Shown here: piece by piece, positions 1-11,000 of the stretch
Layout: every line of letters begins with the position of its first letter
Numbering within the stretch: position 1 is the first letter of the stretch
From: a virus
Virus record (IMG/VR): IMGVR_UViG_3300042389_000320
Location: 1 to 48,779 of that record
Length of the DNA stretch: 48,779 nucleotides
Direction: 5' to 3' (one strand)
Made by a program: the position numbers and the translations under genes
The notes under the pieces: model-generated
What the model was told of the DNA's origin: nothing
Seen by the model: only the letters and a program-made list of their open reading frames with translations
Databases searched by the model: none

Positions 1-1
1 C

Positions 2-1558
2 GCACATGGTAAATTCTGTGATAGTACTCAACAAATTCCAGTCTGTGCTTGGATAGAAAATAATGAATTAAATATTTCAAATCATAGATGTACAACATTA
101 ACAGACTGCGAAGGAACTTACAACGGCACAACAAACACAACAAATGTTGGATCTGCACTTATTCTGAAAAGTGGGGAATCGACAGAGTGCTATGTCGATA
201 AGAGACTTCCTAGAGCATGTTGCTATATTGCTTATGATGCTTTGAATTTCCCAATAGGAATTACATGTGAAAATGTTTGCACTTCTCTAGAATGTGAAAC
301 TAAGTCTCCTGTTTATAGTGAAGTTGCAATACCATCAGTAGATGCTCCATATCTTTGCTTAAATGAACAAAATAGCTACGATAATACAAATGGCGGATTC
401 TGCTATCAATGGTGTGGGTGTGCAGATGGTATTAAGAATGAGTTGTGTTTCTATAAAAATGAGAGCGATATAGTTGATGAATATGGTCTTCCGCCAGGTG
501 TCCGGGCCTGTGGTTCTTTTACCAGTCCGGATATTCTTGATGAGTTTAAGATGCTCTCACCAAAAGAGGCTTCATATCCTAGTATATTCAATAGCGGTGC
601 CATATGTGGTAAAGAATTATTAGATGGTAAGGGTTCATTTAATTGTGGTGTAGAATCTGAGGGATTCTTACTCAAGAATAGTTACAGATTTAGTTCTAAT
701 TATTTAAGAGAAGAAAACACTGGAACCTGCTTCACCCTTGTTAAAAATTCAGATGGTTCTTACAAATACGATTGTGAACTATCGTTTAAAGCAGATTGTT
801 CATCCAAGGGTGGTTACTTTGTAACTCTCAAAGATTCAAATAATAATATTTGCACAGGTTCACATGCACCAACTGCCCCCCAATTTGACTCAAAGGATCA
901 ATTGATTGCTCAAACTATGACTGAAGAAGCATTCTTGGAACAAAGATTATCCTTCGGTGATTATAAGTGGGGTGGATACTTTATTGGAATATTTAAACCA
1001 GGCGAAACCCAAGTATATGGTTCAGATCCCCAAACTCTTGATAGACCAATTTATAGAAAATCAAAAGTATCTTCATATGGAAAATCAACAGGTAAGGGAT
1101 GGGCATTATTTGTACAAGATGTTTCCTTCAAAGTTCGATATTTTGACTATAGAACTGAACAAAGTCTAAGAGCATCAAAAAATACATCCCTACACGATGG
1201 TTTTAATAATCTCTATAAGACCGAATTGGTTCAGACTGGAAATCTTCTAAACAAACTATATTTTGTAAATTATGGTTCATTTAATGACTATTATTTACCA
1301 TCCTTAGAAGAAATGCAGTTCTTGGCAAGCAAACTTCACGACGATCCAAGTAACTACTACATTTATCTAAATAAGTTACATAGACAAGATATAAATAATA
1401 GTGTCTTCTGGACATCTAGTACGTTCAATACTAATCTAGTATATGCAACTTACATGGATGTTGAAAATGTAAAAGACTTTGGTAAAATTGTGTTAGTGCC
1501 TGCACATGCTAGAGAACTTTATAATGCATTCTTTGTCAGAAGAATTGAGTTGACTTAA
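2..1558 (+). CDS. Cys-rich virion/adhesin-like protein with DUF1566-like C-terminus (5' partial)
   Basis: The frame is open from base 2, so the gene begins before the window; 518 codons are visible. The first 300 residues are rich in Cys (many isolated Cys and GCG/WCGC-type clusters), as in disulfide-stabilised secreted or surface proteins. The C-terminal part carries YYLPSLEEMQFLA, then FWTSSTF and a final FFVRRIEL. This is the layout of the DUF1566/Lcl C-terminal domain (W.LPs..E, yWSSt, vRpVR), which is found in phage tail-tip and adhesin proteins. It lies immediately before the neck genes, on the distal side of what is probably another structural cluster. A role in host-surface binding is inferred from the domain. 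No internal start is proposed because the open frame continues upstream. Confidence 0.7.
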   Translation, partial: AHGKFCDSTQQIPVCAWIENNELNISNHRCTTLTDCEGTYNGTTNTTNVGSALILKSGESTECYVDKRLPRACCYIAYDALNFPIGITCENVCTSLECETKSPVYSEVAIPSVDAPYLCLNEQNSYDNTNGGFCYQWCGCADGIKNELCFYKNESDIVDEYGLPPGVRACGSFTSPDILDEFKMLSPKEASYPSIFNSGAICGKELLDGKGSFNCGVESEGFLLKNSYRFSSNYLREENTGTCFTLVKNSDGSYKYDCELSFKADCSSKGGYFVTLKDSNNNICTGSHAPTAPQFDSKDQLIAQTMTEEAFLEQRLSFGDYKWGGYFIGIFKPGETQVYGSDPQTLDRPIYRKSKVSSYGKSTGKGWALFVQDVSFKVRYFDYRTEQSLRASKNTSLHDGFNNLYKTELVQTGNLLNKLYFVNYGSFNDYYLPSLEEMQFLASKLHDDPSNYYIYLNKLHRQDINNSVFWTSSTFNTNLVYATYMDVENVKDFGKIVLVPAHARELYNAFFVRRIELT

Positions 1559-1596
1559 TTTAATTTTGATCTATAATAACTAATAAGGATTATATT

Positions 1597-2136
1597 ATGA
1601 GCAATGAAACACCAGAATTCAGAAAAGAAGAAGCAAAAAAGCAGAGTGGAATAGCAGATAAATTAACAATGGTTCAAAATTTTGCATCCGCTCTAACTTC
1701 TAGAGGTCTTAAAAACGAAAAAACAACCAAACCAGTAAAACAACTAAGAGTTTTGAGTTGCTTTGGTAATACAAATACTGGTGGGGTATTGCCACCATGC
1801 GAACACCTAAAGGAATCATCTACACCCGGAAAGCATTTTTGTGGTGGATGTGGATGTGGGGATAGAAAGGGAACATGGCTAGTCGCAGAAGGTGAAGAGT
1901 ATAGTAAACTAGATTATCCTAAGCTCGCATGTCCTCTACAGATGCCCGGGTTTACAAATTATAAGAAGAGTGAACCCGACGAAAGTGTTAGTCCAATTAC
2001 AAGACGTTATTATATTGAAAACATGTCTTATCGAGATATAGAAAAGGTTTCTGTTACGGTTCATGGTGCGCCGCCGGTGCCACCGAAGAAGGAAGAAACG
2101 CCTCCTTCTACACCAGAAACTCCACCAACAACTTAA
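1597..2136 (+). CDS. Small Cys-rich protein with Pro-rich tail, function unknown
   Basis: A 179-aa protein preceded by AAGGA about 9 bases before the ATG. I do not recognise the family. The N-terminus is charged. The middle carries a Cys cluster (SCFGN at about 57, PPCEH, then FCGGCGCGD and a later ACPLQ), which could bind zinc or an Fe-S cluster. The last 25 residues are Pro/Thr/Glu-rich (PPVPPKKEE, PPSTPETPPTT) and probably disordered. It sits between an adhesin-like gene and gp13, and its end is followed by the gp13 promoter/terminator hairpin. A virion or assembly role is possible from position only. Confidence 0.6.
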   Translation: MSNETPEFRKEEAKKQSGIADKLTMVQNFASALTSRGLKNEKTTKPVKQLRVLSCFGNTNTGGVLPPCEHLKESSTPGKHFCGGCGCGDRKGTWLVAEGEEYSKLDYPKLACPLQMPGFTNYKKSEPDESVSPITRRYYIENMSYRDIEKVSVTVHGAPPVPPKKEETPPSTPETPPTT

Positions 2137-2144
2137 AATAAAAT

Positions 2145-2175
2145 AAAATCTCCGTATAAATACTACGGAGATTTT
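2145..2175 (+). promoter_or_regulatory. Late promoter (TATAAATA) inside a terminator-like hairpin covering the gp13 ribosome-binding site
   Basis: A 12-bp perfect stem (2145-2156 with 2164-2175) has a 7-base loop and ends in six T. The T4 late box TATAAATA lies at 2155-2162, across the end of the 5' arm and the loop. The GGAG ribosome-binding site (2167-2170) is in the 3' arm and the gp13 ATG is at 2179. RNA reading through from upstream would fold and hide GGAG, or terminate at the T run. RNA started at the late box (start expected near 2168) lacks the 5' arm and leaves GGAG free. The same logic is documented for several T4 late genes (e, soc, 49). Confidence 0.8.
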
Positions 2176-2178
2176 TTA

Positions 2179-2982
2179 ATGCTAAATATCACTTCCAAAG
2201 AAGAACTAATAGAATACTGTCTTCGCAAATTAGGCAAACCAGTAATTCAGATAAATGTTGATTATCAACAATGCGAAGATCGTATTAATGATGCATTATT
2301 ATTCTTTTCCGAAAGACACTTTGATGGTGTAGAAAAGGGTTACTTTAAATACCAATTAACCCAACAAGACATCGACAGAAAATTTGTACAAACCGATGAT
2401 ATCGGACCAATAAATGGTATAACCGGAGATAGTCCAAGTGGTAAAGATATAGTATCAGTTGTAAAGGTTTTTCAATTTGGAAACTTTACTTCTATTGACA
2501 TGTTTGATATTAGATATCAATTAGCATTGACTGACTATTTCGGTATTAATAGAGGTCTGGCAGGTACTCCTGCATTAGGTCTTGCTTCATATGATGCAAC
2601 TAAAAAATATATTAAATTAATTCAAGATTTCTTTCAACCAGAAAAGGCAATCAGATTTAGCAAAGTAACAAATAGAATATACATTGATGGAACCTTGGCG
2701 GATATAACCGCAGGAAATCATATAGTTGTAGAAGCATATGCAGCCCTAAATCCAGATATTTTTACTGAAATATATAATGACCGTTGGTTACAAAAATATT
2801 GCACTGCTTTAATTAAAAAGCAATGGGGATCCAACATGGCGAAATATGATGGAGTTGTTCTTCCTGGTGGGATAACAATGAAAGGTGCTCAAATCTTTGC
2901 AGAAGCAACCCAGGAATTAGCAGAAATAGAAAATGAATTCTTACGAAGTTACGAATTACCAGTAGACTTCATGATGGGTTAA
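2179..2982 (+). CDS. 13: Neck protein gp13 (head completion)
   Basis: 267 aa. The N-terminus (ITSKEELIEYCLRKLGKP, then INVDYQQCEDRINDAL) is the conserved opening of T4-type gp13, and the C-terminal part (WLQKYCTALIKKQWGSN, GGITMKGAQIF) is also typical. In T4, gp13 and gp14 form the neck that closes the filled head and accepts the tail. The gene starts the assembly operon 13-14-15-16-17-18-19-20, in T4 order, with gp14 two bases downstream. Its translation start is within the hairpin-controlled late leader described at 2145-2175. The length is slightly below the T4 protein (about 309 aa). Confidence 0.9.
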   Translation: MLNITSKEELIEYCLRKLGKPVIQINVDYQQCEDRINDALLFFSERHFDGVEKGYFKYQLTQQDIDRKFVQTDDIGPINGITGDSPSGKDIVSVVKVFQFGNFTSIDMFDIRYQLALTDYFGINRGLAGTPALGLASYDATKKYIKLIQDFFQPEKAIRFSKVTNRIYIDGTLADITAGNHIVVEAYAALNPDIFTEIYNDRWLQKYCTALIKKQWGSNMAKYDGVVLPGGITMKGAQIFAEATQELAEIENEFLRSYELPVDFMMG

Positions 2983-2984
2983 TT

Positions 2985-3932
2985 ATGTCAGTAAATCCAT
3001 TTTTTAAAGATTATGTCGGAGAACAATCTTTACTAGATGATTTGGTTGTCGAAACAATCAAAGCAACTGGTAGAGATGTAGTTTATATTCCTAGACAATA
3101 TTTAAATTTAGATCAAACTTTAGGTGAAGATACACAAGGAAGTAAATTTACCAAAGGTTATCCAATAGAAATGTATTTGTCTGATGTTCAGCAGTTCGGT
3201 GGTCAAAGAGATATAGTGAGTAAATTTGGCATTCAACTTACTGATCGAATTACTTTGGTATTATCAAAAACTAGATTTCAACAAGAAATTGTTTCAAAGG
3301 AAATAGACATAATTCGTCCAAGAGAAGGTGATTTAATTTACTTTCCAATGATGGAATATCTTTTTGAAATAAACTTTGTAGAAGACAAGCAACCATTTTT
3401 CCAATTCGGAACTCTCACTACCTATAATTTAATTTGTGAAGTATTCAACTACTCATATGAAACAATCAATACTGGAAATTCAGATATTGATGGAACACAG
3501 ACAGAAAGAAAAGAATATCTCAAACAACTAAGGCTTTCATTTACACCAATTGGTTCTACTGCAAATTATAATTTCTATAATGGTGAAAAGATTTTCCAAG
3601 TAGCAGGAGTAACTGGTGCTGGTGCAACATTCGCAAATGCAACTGCCGTAGGAACAATTATAGAGTTCAATTATTCTGGTGGAAATACTTATAATTATGT
3701 TTATGTTGCAGATATAACTGGAACATTCTTGACCGGAAACGAATCTGTTAAGGGTATAACATCCGGTGTCGAATATGGAATAAGTGATGTTATAACAAGT
3801 GCGGTTGTTGTAGGAAGAAATCCAGAAACAGATGATCCAGATAGAGATAATGATGCAATTGCATATAAACAGGAAAAGGATTCGATCTTTGATTTTACAG
3901 AGAGAGATCCTTTCTCTGAAGGAGAATATTAA
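2985..3932 (+). CDS. 14: Neck protein gp14
   Basis: 315 aa. The first 150 residues follow gp14 of T4-like phages: NPFFKDYVGEQSLLDDL at the start, RDVVYIPRQ, then LSDVQQFGGQRD and PREGDLIYFP. The protein joins gp13 in the neck of the virion. Residues from about 200 to 285 form a Gly/Ala/Thr-rich beta segment (VAGVTGAGATFANATAVGT), which looks like an inserted surface domain. The end is acidic. The start follows the gp13 stop by two bases and the stop codon overlaps the gp15 ATG (TAATG). Confidence 0.88.
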   Translation: MSVNPFFKDYVGEQSLLDDLVVETIKATGRDVVYIPRQYLNLDQTLGEDTQGSKFTKGYPIEMYLSDVQQFGGQRDIVSKFGIQLTDRITLVLSKTRFQQEIVSKEIDIIRPREGDLIYFPMMEYLFEINFVEDKQPFFQFGTLTTYNLICEVFNYSYETINTGNSDIDGTQTERKEYLKQLRLSFTPIGSTANYNFYNGEKIFQVAGVTGAGATFANATAVGTIIEFNYSGGNTYNYVYVADITGTFLTGNESVKGITSGVEYGISDVITSAVVVGRNPETDDPDRDNDAIAYKQEKDSIFDFTERDPFSEGEY

Positions 3933-4656
3933 TGTTTGGAATTGATAATAGTTATTATAATCGTTCCCTAAAGAAACTAGTAGTTGCGTTTGGTTCAATA
4001 TTCAACGAAATATATCTTTCTAGATTTGATTCTTCGAATACTCTTTTAGAAAAAATTAGAGTTCCATTGACATATGGACCAAAGGAAAAATTTGTCAGAA
4101 GGTTGACAGAAGCAAGTAGCATTTCATCTGGAACTAAATTAGGAATAACTCTTCCTATAATTGGATTTCAAATAACAAATATCGTATATGATCCATCTAG
4201 AAAATTAAATAAGATGAATAAGGTTATAAGCACCACAGATAATAGTATAAAAACTATGTGGTCAGAAGTTCCGTATAATGTTGATTTTGGTGTATTTGTT
4301 TTTGCAAGAACAATAGACGACAACTTTCAAATTATAGAGCAAATACTTCCAACCTTTACTCCAGACTTTACTGTGACTATTAATTTTAATGAATTAAATA
4401 CAAAGGTTGATGTTCCATTTCAATTAAATGGAGTACAAACTACAGAAGATTTTGAAGGAACATATGCAACAAGAAGAAGTGTAACTTCTTCGTTGACATT
4501 TACTGCTAAAACATATATGTTTGGAAAAATCAAAGAAACATCATATGGACCAATCGAAGAAGTCGATATTAATTTTAAAAATTATGTCACCGAAGATTTT
4601 ATTTTAGATACAGGATACACAGGAGATGTTGATACTGGAAGTATCACATATAAGCC

Positions 4657-4660
<4 letters not shown>
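3932..4660 (+). CDS. 15: Tail sheath stabiliser/terminator gp15
   Basis: 242 aa, close to T4 gp15 (272 aa). It opens with MFGIDNSYYNRSLKKLVVAFGSIFNEIYL, split here as FGIDNSYYNRSLKK and AFGSIFNEIYLSR, and continues with RVPLTYGPKEKF and PIIGFQITNIVYDPSRKLN, all hallmarks of this family. gp15 caps the finished tail and sheath and makes the contact to the neck. The start codon overlaps the gp14 stop and the stop overlaps the gp16 ATG, so the three are probably translated in a coupled way. Confidence 0.92.
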
Positions 4661-6859
<2,199 letters not shown>

Positions 6860-6872
6860 AGATATCGAAAAA

Positions 6873-6880
6873 TATACATA
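6873..6880 (+). promoter_or_regulatory. Possible variant late box TATACATA upstream of gp18
   Basis: TATACATA differs by one base from the T4 late box TATAAATA. It lies 36 bases before the gp18 ATG in the 57-base gap after gp17, where a separate late promoter for the highly needed sheath protein would be expected. The same octamer precedes the gene at 14218. No consensus TATAAATA is present in this gap. The assignment is tentative because such octamers occur by chance in AT-rich DNA. Confidence 0.35.
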
Positions 6881-6916
6881 TTTGGAAACCACATTTTATT
6901 TAAAGGAGATTAAAAA

Positions 6917-8161
6917 ATGGCACGACCAAATGTTTCGATAAAGGTAATAGATGAATCATTAGTGGCACCAATCGGGGAAAATACAAGTCCCGGCCGTGGT
7001 GCTATGGTTTCTCGTAATAGACTTGCATATGACTTAGGAACAACCGGAGAAAAACAACAAGGTCTTTTGCTTGCCGGGAGCGTTCAGGATTGGTTTGGTA
7101 GACTAAAGACTTATACAGAAAATAATCTAAAAGGATTAAGTTCTGGATATTGGTATGGAGCAACCCTACAGGCAGCAATAGGCGTCTGCGCGGCCGAGCA
7201 TATTGATATCGGCGGGGCAGGGGCCACTAAACCTTGGCAAAAAGAATGGTGGGCGGTTCACAACTTCCTTCAATATGGTGGAGCATGCTTTGTTGGAAAT
7301 ACTGGAACTGTATCCAATACTATAGATAATCTAGCTTCTCTTAAAGACCCAACTATTAATTTTGATGTAGCATTCATGGGTGATACTGCATCTGGTTATC
7401 AGACCGACTTAATCAATCTAACAGATGCTAAATCAATATCTGAACTTCCTGCACTCGGCGTTGTTCATAGAAGTGTAACTGATACATCTAAAGTTAGCGG
7501 AACAGAAACTGAATTCTTTGTAAATGTTGCCGGATCAAAATATCACCTAAATGGTGTTGGTCAAGGCGCTTTGGATGCAACTAAACTAATTCTAACAAAT
7601 CTGACTCCAGATGTTGCTGGTTGTATAACTAGATGCGATAGAGATTCATTCCCCTGGTTCTCCCCTGCAGGTAGAGTAAGAGGAAGAATTTTAAATGTTG
7701 TTCGTTTATTGGAAAATCCATCAGTTACACAGCAAGACACTCTCTTTGATGCGGGTATTAATCCAGTGGTAACTTTCCCCGGTGAAGGAACACTTCTTTT
7801 CGGTGATAAAACTGGACAAGCAGATACCTCAACCCTTTCTAGAATCAATGTTTCTAGATTGTTCATCTATCTAAGAAAAGTAATTAATCCAATCGCAAGA
7901 AGTATTCTATTCGAAATTAATGATGCAATTACTAGATCACGATTCGTTCTTGCTGCCAGCACTGTTCTAAATACAGTGAAAGGTCAAAGAGGCATCACTG
8001 ATTTTAGAATCATATGCGACGAAACAAATAATCCACCTGAACTAGTTCAGGCAAGAATCTTTGTAGCCGATATCTTAGTCAAACCAACAATAGCAATCAA
8101 TTACGTTAGAATTACATTCACTAATAAAAATCTAAATGATGATTTATCAGCTCGTGCTTAA
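6917..8161 (+). CDS. 18: Contractile tail sheath protein gp18 (short form)
   Basis: 414 aa, preceded by AAAGGAGAT. The gene lies between terminase and tube genes exactly as in T4. Sheath features include an N-terminal RPNVSIKVIDESL strand, WWAVHNFLQYGGACFVGN (residues about 111-128), and a C-terminal core (SRLFIYLRKVINPIARSILFEIND, seen as VSRLFIYLRKVI and ARSILFEIND) with ARIFVADILVKPTIAINYV. These are the conserved subdomains of myovirus sheaths. T4 gp18 has 659 aa, so the protein appears to lack much of the outer protease-resistant domains while keeping the tube-contacting core. The C-rich codon stretches fit high expression. Confidence 0.9.
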   Translation: MARPNVSIKVIDESLVAPIGENTSPGRGAMVSRNRLAYDLGTTGEKQQGLLLAGSVQDWFGRLKTYTENNLKGLSSGYWYGATLQAAIGVCAAEHIDIGGAGATKPWQKEWWAVHNFLQYGGACFVGNTGTVSNTIDNLASLKDPTINFDVAFMGDTASGYQTDLINLTDAKSISELPALGVVHRSVTDTSKVSGTETEFFVNVAGSKYHLNGVGQGALDATKLILTNLTPDVAGCITRCDRDSFPWFSPAGRVRGRILNVVRLLENPSVTQQDTLFDAGINPVVTFPGEGTLLFGDKTGQADTSTLSRINVSRLFIYLRKVINPIARSILFEINDAITRSRFVLAASTVLNTVKGQRGITDFRIICDETNNPPELVQARIFVADILVKPTIAINYVRITFTNKNLNDDLSARA

Positions 8162-8197
8162 AGAGTATAGATATTACTATAAGAAGGAGAGAGAAAT

Positions 8198-8824
8198 ATG
8201 GCAATTGGCATAAATGACTTTAGATCACAATTTAGAGGAACTAGAAACAATAGATTTGCTATTCAGTTGGATCTTCCTAGTGAGATTGGAAATGGTAATA
8301 CTTTAAGATTGGATCTCTATGGAAAAGCAACTGCATTACCAACTGCATCGATTGGTGTAATTCCTGTGCCTTGGATGGGTAGAGTTATCAAATTTTCAGG
8401 AGAAAGAACTTTTGCTGACTGGACTATTCAATTGTATGATGAAAATGCAGGAGGAAATAGCGACATTCGTAACCTAATGATGAAATGGATAGAAGCAATG
8501 AATACTGCAGAAACACATGATATTAGATATAATATAGTTTCTGATGCAGTCATTGCATGGAATGATTTGCAGGGTGGACAAGGTCCAACAAATCACAATA
8601 ACCAATCATCTTGGGGCAAGAGAGTTAAACTATATAACTGCTTCCCAATCGATGTGGGTGAATTGCAACTTAGTTATGATAATGTTGACCAATTTAGTGA
8701 GTTTCCAGTAACATTTGCTTATGATTACTGGGATTATGTTGGTGCTGATGGTAGTGCTCAAACAACTGGTGCAGATTTAGCACAATCATCTGGACAGCAA
8801 TCTGAGCTCGCACCTCGTCGGTAA
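8198..8824 (+). CDS. 19: Tail tube protein gp19
   Basis: 208 aa with a strong AAGGAGAG site. It matches the T4 gp19 family (163 aa in T4): an N-terminal FRSQFRGTRNNRFAIQL, the central ATALPTASIGVIPVPWMGR, then GERTFADWTIQLYDE and NLMMKWIEAMN, and FPVTFAYDYWDYV near the end. It polymerises into the rigid inner tube around which gp18 assembles. The Gln/Ser/Thr-rich last 25 residues are an extension relative to T4. Confidence 0.93.
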   Translation: MAIGINDFRSQFRGTRNNRFAIQLDLPSEIGNGNTLRLDLYGKATALPTASIGVIPVPWMGRVIKFSGERTFADWTIQLYDENAGGNSDIRNLMMKWIEAMNTAETHDIRYNIVSDAVIAWNDLQGGQGPTNHNNQSSWGKRVKLYNCFPIDVGELQLSYDNVDQFSEFPVTFAYDYWDYVGADGSAQTTGADLAQSSGQQSELAPRR

Positions 8825-8849
8825 TAGAAAGTAATAGAAAGTTTAAATT

Positions 8850-10424
8850 ATGGCATTAAGCGATTATTTTGGTTTTTCTTTTGGTAAGAAAAAAACTGAT
8901 GAAATGGAGGGGGTTGAGGTTCCTAAGACCCAACCCTCATTCATTTCACCAGAAGATTATGATGGTACATATGTAATTGAAACCGGTGGAATTCTTAGTA
9001 GTTATTTTGATTTTGGTGGTTCATTAACTGAAGAAAATACACTAATTCAACAATATCGTTCTATGGCACTTTATCCGGAAGTAGATAAGGCGATTCAAGA
9101 CATAGTAAACGATGCAGTTGTTTTTAATGATGAAAATGAAGCAGTCCAAATGAATTTAGATAATATTACTTTTTTATCAGAGAATATTAAATCTAAACTA
9201 CAAACTGAATTTAAATACATTAAAAAACTATTAGATTTTAATAACAAAGGAGACGAAATTTTTAGACGATGGTATATCGATTCTAAATTATATTTCCATG
9301 TTATCATAGATCTAGAACAACCTCAAAAGGGCATAATAGAACTAAGAGGAATAGATCCAACAAAGATCAAAAAGATCCGTAAAGTAGAAAAAGAAATTAA
9401 AACTGCAAATACTGGATCAGTTGCAGTTGTTAAAAAGATTGATGAGTTTTTTGTTTATACCGATCTAGACACAGATTCATTAACACCAACGACATCTCAA
9501 GGTATTAAAATTGCAGTAGATTCTATCTCATATCTGCATAGTGGTATAGTGGATAGCACAACAAAACGAGTTGTCGGTTATGTTCATAAAGCAATTCGTC
9601 CTGTTAACATGTTGCGTCAAATAGAAGATGCAATTGTAATTTATAGAATGTCAAGAGCACCAGATAGAAGAATATTCTATGTTGATGTCGGTAATCTTCC
9701 AAAACAAAAGGCAGAACAGTACATTGCATCGTTAATGAATAAGTATAGAAATAAAATAACCTACGATAGCAGAACAGGTGAAATCAAAGACGAAAGAAAT
9801 CACATGTCCATGCTTGAGGATTATTGGATTCCGAGACGCGAAGGTGGTAGAGGAACTGAAGTTGCAACCCTAGAAGGTGGCCAAAATTTAGGACAATTAG
9901 AAGATGTAGATTATCTTTTAAAGAAAGTCTATAGAGCACTAAATGTTCCTATCAGTCGCATGGAAACTACCACCGGGTTTAGTCTTGGTCGTTCTACAGA
10001 AATAACCAGAGATGAAGTTCTTTTCTTTAAGTTTATAGAAAAACTAAGAAAGCGGTTCTCTTTATTGTTCGTGGATCTTTTAAAGAAGCAAGTTTTGCTA
10101 AAGGGAATTATGACCGAATCCGATTGGTCAAAAATTAATCAGGACATTTACTTTGTTTGGAATAAAGATTCATTCTTTAGCGATTTAAAGGAAAATGAAA
10201 TTTTAAGAGAAAAAGTGGATATGTTGAATATAATGGCAAATTATGTTGGTCAATTTTATTCAAATGAATGGTTAAGAAAGAATATCCTCAAGCAAACAGA
10301 CGAAGAAATCCAAGAAATTAACCAACAAATGCAAAATGAACAGGCGGCCGCGCTTGAACAACAAATGATGCAGCAACAGGAACAAGGGGTAGAAGGTGAA
10401 GAACCACCCCCAGAAGAAGAATAA
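8850..10424 (+). CDS. 20: Portal protein gp20
   Basis: 524 aa, equal to T4 gp20 (524 aa). Recognisable blocks are YRSMALYPEVDKAIQDI (about 68-84), FRRWYIDSKLYFHVIID, ELRGIDPTKIKKIRKV, the RMSRAPDRRIFYVDVGNLPK motif in the stem/clip region, and FSLGRSTEITRDEVLFFKF. The portal is the dodecameric vertex through which DNA enters and leaves and the initiator of head assembly. The C-terminal 35 residues are Gln/Glu-rich. The start has no clear Shine-Dalgarno; the leader carries a short direct repeat (AGTAATAGAA twice, 8822-8841). Confidence 0.96.
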   Translation: MALSDYFGFSFGKKKTDEMEGVEVPKTQPSFISPEDYDGTYVIETGGILSSYFDFGGSLTEENTLIQQYRSMALYPEVDKAIQDIVNDAVVFNDENEAVQMNLDNITFLSENIKSKLQTEFKYIKKLLDFNNKGDEIFRRWYIDSKLYFHVIIDLEQPQKGIIELRGIDPTKIKKIRKVEKEIKTANTGSVAVVKKIDEFFVYTDLDTDSLTPTTSQGIKIAVDSISYLHSGIVDSTTKRVVGYVHKAIRPVNMLRQIEDAIVIYRMSRAPDRRIFYVDVGNLPKQKAEQYIASLMNKYRNKITYDSRTGEIKDERNHMSMLEDYWIPRREGGRGTEVATLEGGQNLGQLEDVDYLLKKVYRALNVPISRMETTTGFSLGRSTEITRDEVLFFKFIEKLRKRFSLLFVDLLKKQVLLKGIMTESDWSKINQDIYFVWNKDSFFSDLKENEILREKVDMLNIMANYVGQFYSNEWLRKNILKQTDEEIQEINQQMQNEQAAALEQQMMQQQEQGVEGEEPPPEEE

Positions 10425-10426
10425 AA

Positions 10427-10442
10427 TATAAATACATAAATA
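10427..10442 (+). promoter_or_regulatory. Tandem late promoter boxes before the gp67-like gene
   Basis: TATAAATA (10427-10434) is directly followed by CATAAATA (10435-10442). Each has the invariant ATAAATA core of T4-type late promoters, read by gp55 with the clamp. The ATG of the prohead core gene is at 10459 with AGGAG in between. They would drive 67-21-22 and perhaps feed gp23. Confidence 0.75.
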
Positions 10443-10458
10443 ATAACAGGAGAATTAT

Positions 10459-10998
10459 ATGAACACCGAACTCAAGAATGCAATAACTTTAATGATAAAT
10501 GAAGAAATTGTGAAGGCAAAGCAGTTAATTGAAGACAATCTATATGCTAAACTTGGAAAAGCATTAGAAGAAAAACTAATGGAATACGCACCAACAGTTT
10601 TTAATGAGAAAAAAGAGGATGAAGATGAAGAGGAAGATGAAGAGGATGATTCTGAAGATTCAGAGGACGAAGATGATAATGATGATGAAGAATCTGATGC
10701 AGAAAATGATTCATCCGAAGAAATGAATGAACAATTTGAATATGAACTCTATAGCACAATTTCCGATCTAGTAGATTATATTCAAGAGCAAGAAGGAAAG
10801 CAGCTAACACAAGAAGAAATTGAATTTATAGCAGAAGAAGTCATCAAAGAATATGAACTATTAGCAGAAGAAGAGCAACTAGATCCAGTTGGCGACGAAG
10901 ATGATGATATTAATAATGATGGAGAAGAAGACGATAGCGATGCATATCTAGCAAAACGAAGAGCAGCAATAGCAGCAGCAATTAACAGGGGTAATTAA
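10459..10998 (+). CDS. 67: Acidic prohead core protein, gp67-like
   Basis: 179 aa, preceded by CAGGAG. Assignment rests on position (between portal and prohead protease, as T4 gene 67) and composition. A short helical N-terminus is followed by a very acidic, low-complexity region (KKEDEDEEEDEEDDSED, residues about 51-85) and a second acidic block near the end. T4 gp67 is an 80-aa acidic core protein cleaved by gp21; this protein is longer, as in other marine relatives. It probably forms part of the internal scaffold that is degraded before packaging. Confidence 0.75.
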   Translation: MNTELKNAITLMINEEIVKAKQLIEDNLYAKLGKALEEKLMEYAPTVFNEKKEDEDEEEDEEDDSEDSEDEDDNDDEESDAENDSSEEMNEQFEYELYSTISDLVDYIQEQEGKQLTQEEIEFIAEEVIKEYELLAEEEQLDPVGDEDDDINNDGEEDDSDAYLAKRRAAIAAAINRGN

Positions 10999-11000
10999 TA

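Noticed and set aside
451-675. Antisense frames such as this one, and others at 3537-3998, 7561-7866, 12943-13407 and 27234-27641
   Set aside because: They lie wholly inside well-supported + strand genes, have no start signals and show compositions expected from the reverse of biased codons.
957-1169. 70-aa plus-strand frame inside the adhesin gene
   Set aside because: It overlaps the longer frame fully and has no ribosome-binding site; the longer frame has the domain match.
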